NCBI GenBank assembly: GCA_016841765.1
Contig: JAENYN010000009.1
Span: 36,109 to 100,108 of the forward strand
Direction of reading: 5' to 3'
Source of the DNA: Guptibacillus hwajinpoensis
GTDB taxonomy: Bacteria > Bacillota > Bacilli > Bacillales > Bacillaceae_O
Length of the DNA stretch: 64,000 bases
The notes under the pieces were generated by a model that did no database searches, was not told where the DNA came from, and worked only from the letters and a program-made list of their open reading frames with translations. The first letter of the stretch is position 1. Each line of letters starts with the position of its first letter. Positions 53,474 to 62,682 of the stretch are shown in pieces. Made by a program: the position numbers and the translations under genes.

Positions 53474-53476
53474 CAT

Positions 53477-53570
53477 GGTGAATTACGTTTTTTGTGTAGA
53501 CAGGCAAAAAACGGACCTCACCCAATCCTGCATTCCGCCTTTGTGCGGATTGCAGGATTATTTTTTTTAG
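53477..53570 (+). ncRNA. Candidate small RNA, about 94 nt
   Basis: Between its own promoter and a strong terminator. The 5' half folds as GGTGA...TCACC enclosing CGTTTTTTG / CAAAAAACG around a 10-nt loop; the 3' half is a terminator AATCCTGCA-TCCGC / GCGGA-TGCAGGATT followed by TTTTTTTT. There is no ribosome site or reading frame. I do not recognise it as a known family such as RoxS or FsrA. The site amid an NO/anaerobic island suggests a regulatory RNA. Confidence 0.6.
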
Positions 53571-53790
53571 ACCTTTTTCCATTTGTAATTTGAGAAAAGG
53601 GGATCAATGGCCGGTTAACGTTTGGTGCCGATGAATAACTGGCCGATATTCTTGAGTGGCAGTTACTAGCCTGAAGAGGTAAGACCGATTTGAATCGCGA
53701 AAAATCGTATTCAGTTAATGAGGGGGTTTTTTGAGAAATTGTATGATTGCTCTATATAGGAGGCGTTATTTCATGCTGTTCAACCGAAAG
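53571..53790. other. Gene-free spacer
   Basis: No gene or RNA supported between the small RNA and repeat array 5. Confidence 0.5.
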
Positions 53791-53799
53791 AATCGGCCA

Positions 53800-54015
53800 T
53801 TGCCTGGAGTTTTCGCGCCAAAGCCCGTCTTTTTCGCTCTAAAACGGGATGATGTTCGACCTACAATCAGTTTTCGCGCCGTATGATACGTTTTTCACGG
53901 CGAACAACTTCGTTTTCACGCGCAACTCGTGTATTTTCACGCCGTAAAAGACCAGCTTTACACCAAAGCCTTCCTTTCACGCCAAAACACCCGTTTATCA
54001 CGCCATATTTGTAAA
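53800..54015. repeat. Degenerate tandem array 5 (TTTTCGCGCC motif)
   Basis: TTTTCGCGCC or TTTTCACGCC-like motifs recur about every 20-25 bp (GTTTTCGCGCCAAAG, GTTTTCGCGCCGTAT, TTTTTCACGGCGAAC, GTTTTCACGCGCAAC, TTTTCACGCCGTAAA, TTTCACGCCAAAAC, TATCACGCCATAT). Spacers are unrelated. It is too degenerate and short-stepped for a CRISPR. No gene in 53.57-54.35 kb. Confidence 0.75.
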
Positions 54016-54286
54016 GGACCATTCGACGTTAAGCTGCACCCGGGAATCAAGGGATCGCCCCCATCTGCCAGGATCGCCTTACTCTGGAAAACTTGTACCA
54101 CTGAACACGCCCCTCCTGACACAGACAAACATCCACAATTAACGTCCAATTCCCTCTCCCATCGCCAGTCCCAACCCTATTGCCACGCCATCCTCTAAAA
54201 CTACCTGAAGCCCACACCGAATCACCCGCCCGTTTCACAGTATTGTCACCATACCCGTGCTGTTTACCGCCTTTCTTCCTTTACAC

Positions 54287-54329
54287 TATGACATATATCA
54301 CTTTTTCAGAAATCCGCCTGGGTTATAAT
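54287..54329 (+). promoter_or_regulatory. Fnr-type promoter of the radical SAM gene
   Basis: TATGA-N6-TCACT (54287-54302) centred 29.5 bp before TATAAT (54324-54329); start expected near 54336. Confidence 0.75.
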
Positions 54330-54354
54330 CAAGGCGATTAGGAGGGGATGAACG

Positions 54355-55473
54355 ATGAAGTCTCGAGATTACAATGAAAATCCGTTTATAGTGATATGGG
54401 AATTGACACGCGCCTGTGAATTGAAATGCCTTCACTGCCGGGCAGAAGCACAGTATCGGCGCGATCCCCGGGAACTGTCGTTTGAAGAGGGCAAAGCCCT
54501 GATTGACGAAATATATGAAATGGACAATCCGATGCTCGTGTTTTCCGGCGGGGATCCGCTAATGAGAACAGATGTATATGAGCTGGCCGATTATGCCATT
54601 AAAAAAGGCATTCGCGTTTCGATGACGCCAAGCGCTACACCTAATGTCACGAAAGAAGCGATCGAGAAAGCGAAGGAAGTCGGTCTTTCCAGATGGGCGT
54701 TCAGCCTTGACGGCCCGACTGCGGAAGTTCATGACAGCTTCCGGGGCTTCAGCGGCTCGTTCGATTTGACGATGAAGTCGATTGAATACTTGCATGAGCT
54801 GGATATACCGGTTCAAATCAATACAACGATCTCCCGCTATAACATTGACTATCTTGAAGAGATGGCGGATCTGGTAGAGAAACTTGGCACTGTTTTATGG
54901 AGTGTATTTTTCCTTGTACCGGTCGGACGCGGCCAGGAAAAAGATATGATTTCTCCGGTGGAGCACGAAAAGGTGTTCAACTGGCTGTATCGGCTAAGCA
55001 AACGGGTGTCATTTGATATCAAAACCACAGCTGCCCAGCATTTCCGCAGGGTTGTCATCCAGAACAAGATGCGTGAGGAACATGACACCAAAGGCGATAT
55101 CCATTACGAAAATGCACTTTTAAATGGCACGACAGGCACGATTGACGGTCTTGGCAGGGCTCCGAAGGGCGTCAATGATGGGAATGGCTTCGTCTTCATT
55201 TCCCATATCGGGGACGTATATCCGAGCGGCTTGCTGCCGATCAAAGGCGGGAACGTCCGTGAACAGGGGCTCGCTGATATTTACCGGAACTCGGATTTGT
55301 TTAAGTCATTGCGCAATCCTGATTTATACAAAGGGAAATGCGGGGTATGCGAATTCAGGCGGGTTTGCGGAGGCTCCCGCTCAAGAGCTTACGCAATTAC
55401 AGGCGATTACCTCGAAAGTGAACCGTTTTGCACATATATACCGAAATCACTTCGGGAAAAAGCAAAGGCGTAG
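54355..55473 (+). CDS. Radical SAM/SPASM-domain protein
   Basis: 372-residue enzyme with the [4Fe-4S]-SAM motif CELKCLHC (Cys 21, 25, 28) after IVIWELTRA, the GGDP segment FSGGDPLMR, and a C-terminal SPASM-like cysteine set (KCGVCEFRRVCGGS ... SEPFC) for additional clusters. It resembles the haem-related NirJ/AhbC/AhbD and TIGR04053 groups. No nir genes for haem d1 are seen, so the modification target (haem, peptide or other) is open. ATG 54355 with AGGAGGGG. Fnr-type box upstream; ends at a hairpin that is also a regulator site. Confidence 0.85.
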   Translation: MKSRDYNENPFIVIWELTRACELKCLHCRAEAQYRRDPRELSFEEGKALIDEIYEMDNPMLVFSGGDPLMRTDVYELADYAIKKGIRVSMTPSATPNVTKEAIEKAKEVGLSRWAFSLDGPTAEVHDSFRGFSGSFDLTMKSIEYLHELDIPVQINTTISRYNIDYLEEMADLVEKLGTVLWSVFFLVPVGRGQEKDMISPVEHEKVFNWLYRLSKRVSFDIKTTAAQHFRRVVIQNKMREEHDTKGDIHYENALLNGTTGTIDGLGRAPKGVNDGNGFVFISHIGDVYPSGLLPIKGGNVREQGLADIYRNSDLFKSLRNPDLYKGKCGVCEFRRVCGGSRSRAYAITGDYLESEPFCTYIPKSLREKAKA

Positions 55474-55580
55474 TGATAAACTCAATTCATAATGGACGAA
55501 AGAGAACGATAAATGGTTTTCACCTGGTTGTGCCAATTCTTTCACAAAAACATGAAGAAATTATGAAGGAAATTCCGCTG

Positions 55581-55626
55581 GCTGTGACTTTTGTCACAGC
55601 CTTTTATTGTTCACGAAATATACAAT
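55581..55626 (+). promoter_or_regulatory. Fnr box within a terminator hairpin, with promoter
   Basis: TGTGA-N6-TCACA (55583-55598) is a perfect consensus box and also the core of GGCTGTGAC tttt GTCACAGCC followed by TTTTATTG, a good rho-independent terminator for the radical SAM gene. TACAAT (55621-55626) lies 30.5 bp past the centre. Confidence 0.75.
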
Positions 55627-55662
55627 GTTATCGTGAGCATTCGACAGGAAGAGGTGGCACCA

Positions 55663-56157
55663 ATGAACCTTGGCCATATGATCATATGGATGGTTTTACC
55701 GTACATGGCAATCGCCATTTTAGTAATGGGGATTGTTTGGCATTATGATGATGCATATATCAGGCAGTGCAATGAAAGCGGACGGAATCTTTTTGAAAAA
55801 GCCGCGCTCTCGACATTGATTGTTGTTGGTGTATCTGCAGCAGGTTCGCTTTTTAATGGGACTGCAGGCATCGTTCTGCAATGGCTTATAAGTCTTGCCG
55901 TATTGAATCCGGATATTCAGCTGATGGCAAATGGAGCACTTTCGGACCAGGTTTTGGGGTATAGTATCTTCTTTTTTATTGTCATCTGGCCCTTCACACG
56001 CTACATCAGACTATTGACGAATATCATCGATCAGTTATCAGGCGTTATGCTTCTGCTGTATACGGGCATCCTTCAACTTCTGTTTATGAAAAATACCTCT
56101 TTCCACCTGAAAAAGAGAGATCTGGAGCGGCCGGCAGCCAATATGCCGTTTAAGTGA
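55663..56157 (+). CDS. NarI-like membrane protein lacking haem ligands
   Basis: 164 residues, about four or five membrane segments. It parallels the gamma subunit of respiratory nitrate reductase (HMIIWMVLPYMAIAILVMGI at the N-terminus; LNPDIQLM ... IVIWPFTRYIRLLT at the C-terminus, where NarI has FRPDASLM and WPFTRLVHVF), but is shorter, and the histidines that bind haem in NarI are not at the matching places. It may be a repurposed NarI relative. ATG 55663 is chosen for GGAAGAGGTGG; the track-length frame from 55591 has no ribosome site. Confidence 0.7.
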   Translation: MNLGHMIIWMVLPYMAIAILVMGIVWHYDDAYIRQCNESGRNLFEKAALSTLIVVGVSAAGSLFNGTAGIVLQWLISLAVLNPDIQLMANGALSDQVLGYSIFFFIVIWPFTRYIRLLTNIIDQLSGVMLLLYTGILQLLFMKNTSFHLKKRDLERPAANMPFK

Positions 56158-56163
56158 TCAGTA

Positions 56164-56200
56164 AAAAACAGGCACAGGCGCTGAATCCTGTGCTTTCTGT
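56164..56200 (+). terminator. Probable terminator after the NarI-like gene
   Basis: CACAGG ... CCTGTG stem followed by CTTTCTGTCTT; a modest T tail. Confidence 0.5.
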
Positions 56201-56313
56201 CTTCCTATGCCTTCTCTGATACCATTCTCACGCCCCCGCATTCAAATTTCACTTCAGTTGGACATGCCCTTTCGAAATATTGTCATAAACTGCAAGTATT
56301 CTGGCGATGATAG

Positions 56314-56356
56314 TGTGATGAATCGCACACCTTTCCTAGTTTCTTCTATATATAAT
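56314..56356 (+). promoter_or_regulatory. Fnr-type promoter of ywiC
   Basis: TGTGA-N6-GCACA (56314-56329) centred 29.5 bp before TATAAT (56351-56356), the class II geometry. Confidence 0.75.
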
Positions 56357-56388
56357 GGATATGAAACCAACATACCGGGGTGGTAAGG

Positions 56389-57114
56389 ATGAAATTATTT
56401 ATGCCAAAGCAGCATGGTGCATGGGCAATGCTATTTGTTCCGTTTTTTATCGGGATGTCACAGGGGGGCGCTTCCTGGTGGCATCTTCCTTTGATAGCTG
56501 GCTGGATTGCCGTCTATTTGGCTACGTATCCGCTATTATTGATGTTCAAAGGGAAAAAAGTCGCCTTTTATCGAGGCTGGTTTTTAAAGTATGCCGGGGT
56601 TGCGGCGGTGATTTTGCTGCCTGTTGTGTATATGCATCCGAACCTGTTTCTGCTGGCTGGATTCATGCTCCCGTTTTTTCTCGTCAATATTTATTTTTCC
56701 CGGCGGAATCAGGAACGTTCCTTTTTTAACGATGCGGCTGCCATCAGTTCAATGTCGGTCGGTGCGATTGCTTCTTACTACATTGGAAGCGGTCTTCTGT
56801 TTACCTGGGAGGCCTTGCTCGGTTGGGGGTTATCAGTCCTTTTCTTCCTCGGAAGCACGTTCTTCGTCAAATCACTGATCCGCGAAAGGAAAAACCCTGC
56901 ATACCGATGGAAATCGTGGGGTTATCACCTTGGCATCATTCTTGCTGCACTTTTATTTGAACCGCTAATTGCCCTTGCCTATGGATTCAGTGCGGTAAGA
57001 GCCGTCATGTATTACGGCAAAAATAAAACCCCGATCCAAATCGGGGTAATGGAAATTGTGAATTCAGTGTACTTTACGGCCGTTGCTTCAATTGTGTTAG
57101 TCCATATTGCATAA
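56389..57114 (+). CDS. ywiC: YwiC-like membrane protein
   Basis: 241-residue polytopic membrane protein (about seven or eight segments) of the YwiC family: MPKQHGAWAMLFVPFFIGM, LATYPLLLMFKGKK, and NIYFSRRNQERSFFNDAAAI. In B. subtilis ywiC sits beside fnr and nar genes, as here. Function unknown. ATG 56389 with GGGGTGG; a GTG nine bases earlier is possible. Its 3' end overlaps the convergent fnr by 18 bp. Confidence 0.88.
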   Translation: MKLFMPKQHGAWAMLFVPFFIGMSQGGASWWHLPLIAGWIAVYLATYPLLLMFKGKKVAFYRGWFLKYAGVAAVILLPVVYMHPNLFLLAGFMLPFFLVNIYFSRRNQERSFFNDAAAISSMSVGAIASYYIGSGLLFTWEALLGWGLSVLFFLGSTFFVKSLIRERKNPAYRWKSWGYHLGIILAALLFEPLIALAYGFSAVRAVMYYGKNKTPIQIGVMEIVNSVYFTAVASIVLVHIA

Positions 57115-57801
57115 GTCGGCCGGGCAGTCTTCACAGTTAATTTCGTTTTTTATATATTGAAGGTCATGGATGGTAATCTTTCCTTTGTTGATTGAAACGA
57201 TCCCCTTTTTTCGGAGTTCGCCGAGCATGCGGTTGACGCTTTCGCGCGCAGTTCCCGCAAAGTTTGCGAGCTCCTGGTTCGTGAGGGGCAAATCAATGAG
57301 GATGCCATCCTTTTTTTCATATCCATAGCTATTTGACATTCGAATCAGCGTTGAGTAAAGTGCGCCTTTTTTGCCGTGGAGTATCAGATCCCGAAGTTTT
57401 GTTTGGGTTCGGCGAAAATTCTCACTCATCCATTTCATGAATTCGAATGCAAGGACACTGTCCTCCAGCAGCTTTGCCTCAAGTTCATCCTTGCTTATGA
57501 CAGAAACATCCCCGTCTTCAAGGACACGTGCATTCAGTAAATGCTTGGCACCATTTGAAAAAAGGGTGAGTTCACCGACAATATCTCCAGGTTCACACAG
57601 CCTGAAGGTCAATTCCCGCCCGTCAGCACTTACTTTACTGACCTGAATGCGCCCTGAATTCAAGATGAAAAGTTCATTTGCTTCTGTTCCTTCCCGAAAA
57701 AGAAAGCATCCCTTTTCAATCTCCCTGATGTGGTTAACCGACTGCAGCAGTTCACTCAGCTGCAATGACAGATTGCTGGTTCTGGCTGATTTTTCACTCA
57801 T
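57097..57801 (-). CDS. fnr: Anaerobic regulator Fnr with C-terminal iron-sulfur cysteines
   Basis: 234-residue Crp-type regulator, oxygen-sensing in Bacillus through a [4Fe-4S] cluster. The C-terminal cluster ligands are visible as NCEDCPADLCNMD (Cys 223, 226, 231), the Bacillus layout (not the N-terminal one of E. coli). HTH: TNQELANFAGTARESVNRML. ATG 57801 follows AAAGGTGG; the frame to 57870 has 23 extra residues without support. Candidate activator of the five boxes in this island. Confidence 0.93.
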   Translation of the reverse strand: MSEKSARTSNLSLQLSELLQSVNHIREIEKGCFLFREGTEANELFILNSGRIQVSKVSADGRELTFRLCEPGDIVGELTLFSNGAKHLLNARVLEDGDVSVISKDELEAKLLEDSVLAFEFMKWMSENFRRTQTKLRDLILHGKKGALYSTLIRMSNSYGYEKKDGILIDLPLTNQELANFAGTARESVNRMLGELRKKGIVSINKGKITIHDLQYIKNEINCEDCPADLCNMD

Positions 57802-57870
57802 AATGAAGCCACCTTTACATTGGTCTTCACGCAGGATCGGAAAATGAAGGCCTTTAATAACACCCTTCAT

Positions 57871-58108
57871 TATATCATGCAGGTACGGCTTGAAACATGG
57901 AAATTACAAAAAAAGGTATCGAAAAGCGGATTGCTCTCCGTTCATACACAACTTGTTTGGCATGTGATGTGTTGGTGCCAATAGGAAAGAATGTTTATTT
58001 AACAACCGGGCAGGATTGTAGAATATGGAAGGTTGTTGACTCAATACATTGCACTTTGACACTTACAGCTGATTGTTTCACTTGATTTAAGAGTTCGGCA
58101 AATGATAA
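57871..58108. other. Gene-free spacer upstream of fnr
   Basis: Carries a TATAAT-type -10 for fnr on the minus strand (near 57872). I see no gene with a ribosome site. Confidence 0.45.
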
Positions 58109-58138
58109 AAGGAGCCTGGAAACCAGACTCCTTTACTG
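58107..58138. terminator. Terminator hairpin
   Basis: AAAGGAGCCTGG / CCAGACTCCTTT, nearly the same as the hairpin at 39066; located past the end of uppP. Confidence 0.8.
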
Positions 58139-58212
58139 TGTATACGTCAATTCTTTTGAGAGTGATTGATGTTTTTGCCACTAGACTGAAACCCGAAAAA
58201 ACCTTTCTTTCC

Positions 58213-59031
58213 TTATGAAAACACCAGTACAGCTGTCCCGACAATAAAACAGTACACAGCAAAAATGATCAAGTTGCCTTTAGCCATGACATTCATAAAC
58301 CATTTTAAAGAGAAGTAAGAAGCGACGAGCGATCCAATGAATGCTACGGTGTATGGAATCCACATGTGTGCAAGGTCAGGCGTATTCAGTAAATCGGAAA
58401 AGGAAAACACCATCGTCCCGACACTTACAGGGATGAACAGCAAGAAGGAAAAGCGGAGTGCCGTTTCCTGGTTCATGCCGAGCCCCATGGCTGCTACGAT
58501 TGTGGCTCCTGACCGGCTGATCCCCGGAATGAGTGCGACGGCCTGGGCGAGGCCGACGATGATGGCATCAAGAACGGAAAGGTCGGCATCAAGCCTATGG
58601 CCCCGCATCTTCCGGATTATCCATAAAGCCAGGCCGGTTACAAGCAATGTGACACCAACTGTTTTTATGCCATCAAGCTTTTCAGAAATATAATCACCGA
58701 ACAGAACTCCGATCACTCCGGCGGGAATTGTTCCAATGATCAAATAGACGATGAAGTTGAAGTCGCTGCGGGCCCGTTCCGAACGGGTCGTTATGAAGGA
58801 CAGGCCGTTGATGACAAGCCTTATCAAGTCTTCCCTGTAAATGAGCAATACAGCAAGAAGGGAAGCGAAATTTACCAGAACCTCAAATGTCAATCCGGGT
58901 AGGTCTATGCCTAGCAGCTGCTGCGCGATGACAAGATGGCCGCTTGATGAAATCGGAATCGGTTCTGTAAAGCCCTGGAAGATTCCAAGGAACAAATATT
59001 TTAAAATAATCCATGCATTTTCTAACCCCAC
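58213..59031 (-). CDS. uppP: Undecaprenyl-diphosphate phosphatase UppP/BacA
   Basis: 272-residue membrane enzyme that recycles undecaprenyl diphosphate for cell-wall synthesis and can confer bacitracin tolerance. Eight or so membrane segments; the active-site blocks [17 protein letters not shown] and the [14 protein letters not shown] phosphate loop are present. The TEPIPISSS form is typical of a Bacillus subgroup. Starts at GTG 59031 after TGGAGGAAG. Confidence 0.92.
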   Translation of the reverse strand: MGLENAWIILKYLFLGIFQGFTEPIPISSSGHLVIAQQLLGIDLPGLTFEVLVNFASLLAVLLIYREDLIRLVINGLSFITTRSERARSDFNFIVYLIIGTIPAGVIGVLFGDYISEKLDGIKTVGVTLLVTGLALWIIRKMRGHRLDADLSVLDAIIVGLAQAVALIPGISRSGATIVAAMGLGMNQETALRFSFLLFIPVSVGTMVFSFSDLLNTPDLAHMWIPYTVAFIGSLVASYFSLKWFMNVMAKGNLIIFAVYCFIVGTAVLVFS

Positions 59032-59216
59032 AATAACTTCCTCCAGTTCTCCGAATGGACTGCCTTATATTGATACTCATTCATTAAACACTACATGCTC
59101 CGCTTTTGTAAATAACTTATGTAAAAATATTCGTCGATCTGATGCCCGATATGCGGGATGACCCAAGCACCAATATGGGGTGGGCGCATACCCTGCTGAT
59201 GAGGAGGGGATTGAAC

Positions 59217-59516
59217 ATGAATGTGAATGAACAAAACATGTATGAACTTTGCAAAAAACATTTGAATAACTATGTCCGCGTGAAACTGAATGACGGCAAT
59301 GAGCTGCATGGCATTATCGTCCACGTCGATGTACAGACGGTGACGATTGATGTTCCGGAACAAGCCGGCGGGATGGAAGCTGGTGGAAGGATCGGCGGAT
59401 ATGGCTACGGGTTTTATCCATATGGAGGGTTTTATCCGGGGTTTGGTTTCCGGCGTTTAATTCTGCCTCTTGCTGCAATCACAGCGCTGGCGACACTGCC
59501 GTACTTCTGGTGGTAA
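59217..59516 (+). CDS. Small protein with Gly/Tyr/Phe-rich segment
   Basis: 99 residues: an Sm-like beta half (NNYVRVKLNDGNELHGIIVH then VDVQTVTIDVP), a low-complexity stretch GGYGYGFYPYGGFYPGFGF, and a hydrophobic tail (LILPLAAITALATLPYFWW). It could be a surface or spore-coat-associated protein but I do not recognise it with certainty. ATG 59217 after GAGGAGGGG. Confidence 0.75.
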   Translation: MNVNEQNMYELCKKHLNNYVRVKLNDGNELHGIIVHVDVQTVTIDVPEQAGGMEAGGRIGGYGYGFYPYGGFYPGFGFRRLILPLAAITALATLPYFWW

Positions 59517-59610
59517 ACTTGTTGTTACTGCAGCCATCTCAGTAAGACCTGCATGTTTCCCGCCTTTCTGGACATTCTATTCCGTAAGCAGCGGAAAAGG
59601 AGGGGATCAC

Positions 59611-59790
59611 GTGGGACAGCAGCACCAATTCAATCCGGGTGATAAAGCACCCAACAATGGGATATACATGGAAATCGGGGAAACAGGCAGTACGGTGACA
59701 AAGCCAAAATCCGTCCATCTCAATAAAGGGGACACCTTCCCTGAAACCTCTAACCATAACCGGAAATGGTCCTATAAACGCAAACCCTGA
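59611..59790 (+). CDS. yjzC: YjzC-like small protein
   Basis: 59-residue hydrophilic protein (GQQHQFNPGDKAPNNGIYME, ending RKWSYKRKP) of the YjzC family. Starts at GTG 59611, 6 nt after AGGAGGGG. Function unknown. Its place before yjzD and yjaU follows B. subtilis. Confidence 0.88.
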   Translation: MGQQHQFNPGDKAPNNGIYMEIGETGSTVTKPKSVHLNKGDTFPETSNHNRKWSYKRKP

Positions 59791-59965
59791 AAGCAATCCG
59801 ACCTGGATTGCTTTTTTGACGTTTAGGAAAACATAAATTGTCAGCAATGGAGTCTTTCGAAGCATCTTCCGATTTTATGAAATAGATGAGGGCAACTGCG
59901 CCTCTGTCTTCGCCTGAAGGCTCACCAATCGGAGACTTATTTTTATGGTGTTCTTGACATCAAAC

Positions 59966-59994
59966 TTGCCAATTCCTGCCTTATCATCCATAAT
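59966..59994 (+). promoter_or_regulatory. clpB promoter
   Basis: TTGCCA (59966-59971), 17-bp spacer, CATAAT (59989-59994). Confidence 0.6.
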
Positions 59995-60005
59995 GGGATT
60001 ATAAA

Positions 60006-60022
60006 GGTCAAAATAGGTCAAA
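60006..60022 (+). promoter_or_regulatory. CtsR operator before clpB
   Basis: Direct repeat GGTCAAA-ATA-GGTCAAA, matching the known heptad operator of the heat-shock repressor CtsR; it overlaps the predicted transcription start. Confidence 0.9.
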
Positions 60023-60062
60023 TAATCATGAAAACACCATTTCAATTAAGGAGTGAGCAGAA

Positions 60063-62666
60063 ATGGATTTGAATAAGTTTACGCAAAAGTCACAGGAAGC
60101 TGTTATGGATGCACAGTCACTGGCAATTAAGCACGAACATCAACAAGTGGATGTCGAACATTTGCTGTTTGCCCTCCTCAATCAGCAAGAAGGTCTGGCC
60201 GGAAGGATCTTTGAACGGATGGATATCAGCAGCGAAAACATGAAGGATCGGCTGTCAGCCCTTTTGGACAAAAAGCCGCAAGTAACAGGGTCGGCAGCAA
60301 AGTCAGGAAATATATATATCACAGCCCCTTTGCAAAAGTTGCTCGTCCAGGCCGAAGATGAAGCAAAAAAACTGGAGGATGAATACATTTCTGTTGAGCA
60401 TCTGCTGCTCGCTGCCGTTTCAGCTGAACATGATGGAACTTCACGCCTTTTCAGGGAATTCGGCATTACACGGGAAAATTTGTTGAAAGCCATGATGGAA
60501 GTGCGCGGCAACCAGCGTGTCACAAGCCAGACACCAGAAGTCACCTACGATGCGCTGAAAAAGTACGGCCGCGACCTTGTTGCCGAAGCACGGACCGGCA
60601 AACTCGACCCGGTCATAGGCCGGGATAGTGAAATAAGAAGAGTCATCCGCATCCTCTCCCGGAAAACCAAAAATAACCCAGTCCTGATCGGTGAACCGGG
60701 TGTCGGAAAAACGGCAATTGTCGAAGGGCTTGCCCAGCGGATTATCCGCCGGGATGTACCGGAAGGATTAAAGGATAAAATTGTTTTTTCCCTTGATATG
60801 AGTTCGCTTGTCGCAGGTGCTAAATATCGCGGGGAATTCGAAGAACGCCTGAAAGCGGTCCTTCAGGAAGTGAAGAAAAGCGAAGGCCGGATCCTGTTGT
60901 TCATTGATGAACTTCACACGATTGTCGGAGCCGGAAAGACGGAAGGTGCGATGGATGCCGGCAATATGCTCAAGCCGATGCTTGCCCGCGGGGAATTGCA
61001 CTGTATCGGGGCAACCACCCTTGACGAGTACCGCCAGCATATCGAAAAAGACCCGGCACTCGAACGGCGCTTCCAGCAGGTCCAGGTAAGTGAACCGGAT
61101 GTTGAAGATACGGTCTCGATTCTGCGCGGATTAAAGGAGCGTTTTGAAATTCATCACGGTGTCAATATTCATGACAGCGCCCTTGTCAGTGCCGCTGTAC
61201 TGTCCAACCGGTATATCACCGACCGTTTCCTGCCGGATAAGGCGATTGACCTGGTGGATGAAGCCTGTGCCATGATCCGTACAGAAATCGATTCGATGCC
61301 GAGTGAGCTTGATGAAGTGACAAGGAGAATCATGCAGCTTGAAATTGAAGAAGCCGCCCTTACTAAAGAAAAAGATGAAGCCAGCCAGGTTCGGCTCCAG
61401 GCCATCCAGAAGGAATTGGCCGATCTGAAAGAAGAGGCGGGAGCAATGAAGGCCCGCTGGGAGGAAGAGAAGAAGGAAATCAGCACGGTGCAGGAATTGA
61501 GGGAATCCCTTGAAAAAGCGCGCCGTGAATTGGAGGAAGCTGAACAAAAATATGATTTGAACAAAGCGGCGGAACTGAGGCATGGGCGGATTCCACAGCT
61601 CGAAAAACAATTGCGGGATAAAGAAGCCCTGCTTGAACAAAAACGGCAGGAGGCCCGTCTGCTCCGTGAAGAAGTGTCAGAAGAGGAGATTGCCGATATC
61701 GTCTCACGCTGGACCGGAATCCCGGTATCGAAGCTTGTTGAAGGGGAACGGGAAAAGCTGCTGAAGCTTGAAGATATCCTCCATGAGCGGGTCATCGGCC
61801 AGGAGGAAGCGGTCGAACGCGTAAGTGATGCAGTCATCCGCGCCCGTGCCGGCATCAAAGACCCGAAACGGCCAATCGGATCATTTCTGTTCCTTGGCCC
61901 GACAGGTGTCGGTAAAACTGAATTGGCACGCGCCCTTGCCGACACCCTTTTTGACAGTGAAGAGCAAATGATCCGGATTGATATGTCCGAATATATGGAG
62001 AAACATGCAGTCAGCCGCCTCATCGGGGCCCCTCCAGGATATGTGGGCTATGAAGAAGGCGGGCAGCTCACTGAAGCAGTAAGGAGGCGGCCGTATTCTG
62101 TCATTTTGCTTGATGAAGTGGAAAAAGCGCATCCGGATGTATTCAACCTGCTTCTGCAAATGCTTGATGACGGTCAATTGACAGACTCAAAAGGAAGGCG
62201 TGTTGATTTCAAAAACACTGTCATTATTATGACGTCTAACATCGGCTCCAGTTATTTGCTTGAAGGGTTGACAGCCGATGGGGAAATCAGCGGGGAAACA
62301 AGAAAACGGGTTCTCGGTGAATTGCAACGCCAGTTCCGACCTGAATTTTTGAATCGTATTGATGACACGGTTCTGTTCAAGCCGCTGACTAAAGGAGAGA
62401 TAAAAAAAATCGTTGTCAAACTGGCAGGGGATCTTGCCGAACGTCTTGAAGACAGGCGCATCACGTTGACGATAACGGATGACGCCAAAGAATTCATTGC
62501 CGAGCAGGGGTATGATCCGGTTTATGGCGCAAGGCCGCTGAAACGGTTCATCCAGCGGAATGTGGAAACAAAAGCGGCACGGGAATTGATTAAAGGCACT
62601 TTGCATGATGGCGATCAGCTTGTTGTGGATACGGATGGGGAAGAGATTGTCATTAAAAAAAGATAA
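60063..62666 (+). CDS. clpB: ATP-dependent disaggregase ClpB
   Basis: 867-residue hexameric AAA+ chaperone that pulls apart heat-aggregated proteins with DnaK. Domains: Clp N repeats (1-145), AAA1 with Walker A GEPGVGKT (about 207) and Walker [10 protein letters not shown], the coiled-coil middle domain (about 400-530, [40 protein letters not shown]), AAA2 with GPTGVGKTE and [16 protein letters not shown], and a small C domain. The middle domain plus absence of a ClpP-binding IGF-type loop, as far as visible, separate it from ClpC. B. subtilis itself lacks clpB. Controlled by CtsR. Confidence 0.95.
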   Translation: MDLNKFTQKSQEAVMDAQSLAIKHEHQQVDVEHLLFALLNQQEGLAGRIFERMDISSENMKDRLSALLDKKPQVTGSAAKSGNIYITAPLQKLLVQAEDEAKKLEDEYISVEHLLLAAVSAEHDGTSRLFREFGITRENLLKAMMEVRGNQRVTSQTPEVTYDALKKYGRDLVAEARTGKLDPVIGRDSEIRRVIRILSRKTKNNPVLIGEPGVGKTAIVEGLAQRIIRRDVPEGLKDKIVFSLDMSSLVAGAKYRGEFEERLKAVLQEVKKSEGRILLFIDELHTIVGAGKTEGAMDAGNMLKPMLARGELHCIGATTLDEYRQHIEKDPALERRFQQVQVSEPDVEDTVSILRGLKERFEIHHGVNIHDSALVSAAVLSNRYITDRFLPDKAIDLVDEACAMIRTEIDSMPSELDEVTRRIMQLEIEEAALTKEKDEASQVRLQAIQKELADLKEEAGAMKARWEEEKKEISTVQELRESLEKARRELEEAEQKYDLNKAAELRHGRIPQLEKQLRDKEALLEQKRQEARLLREEVSEEEIADIVSRWTGIPVSKLVEGEREKLLKLEDILHERVIGQEEAVERVSDAVIRARAGIKDPKRPIGSFLFLGPTGVGKTELARALADTLFDSEEQMIRIDMSEYMEKHAVSRLIGAPPGYVGYEEGGQLTEAVRRRPYSVILLDEVEKAHPDVFNLLLQMLDDGQLTDSKGRRVDFKNTVIIMTSNIGSSYLLEGLTADGEISGETRKRVLGELQRQFRPEFLNRIDDTVLFKPLTKGEIKKIVVKLAGDLAERLEDRRITLTITDDAKEFIAEQGYDPVYGARPLKRFIQRNVETKAARELIKGTLHDGDQLVVDTDGEEIVIKKR

Positions 62667-62682
62667 CAGGATGGATTGCCAG

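Noticed and set aside
53800..54015. CRISPR array
   Set aside because: Repeats are degenerate, about 10 bp, with a step of 20-25 bp and no cas genes; not CRISPR.
57897..58085. 62-codon open frame with several cysteines
   Set aside because: No ribosome site, lies in a spacer and has no recognisable pattern.
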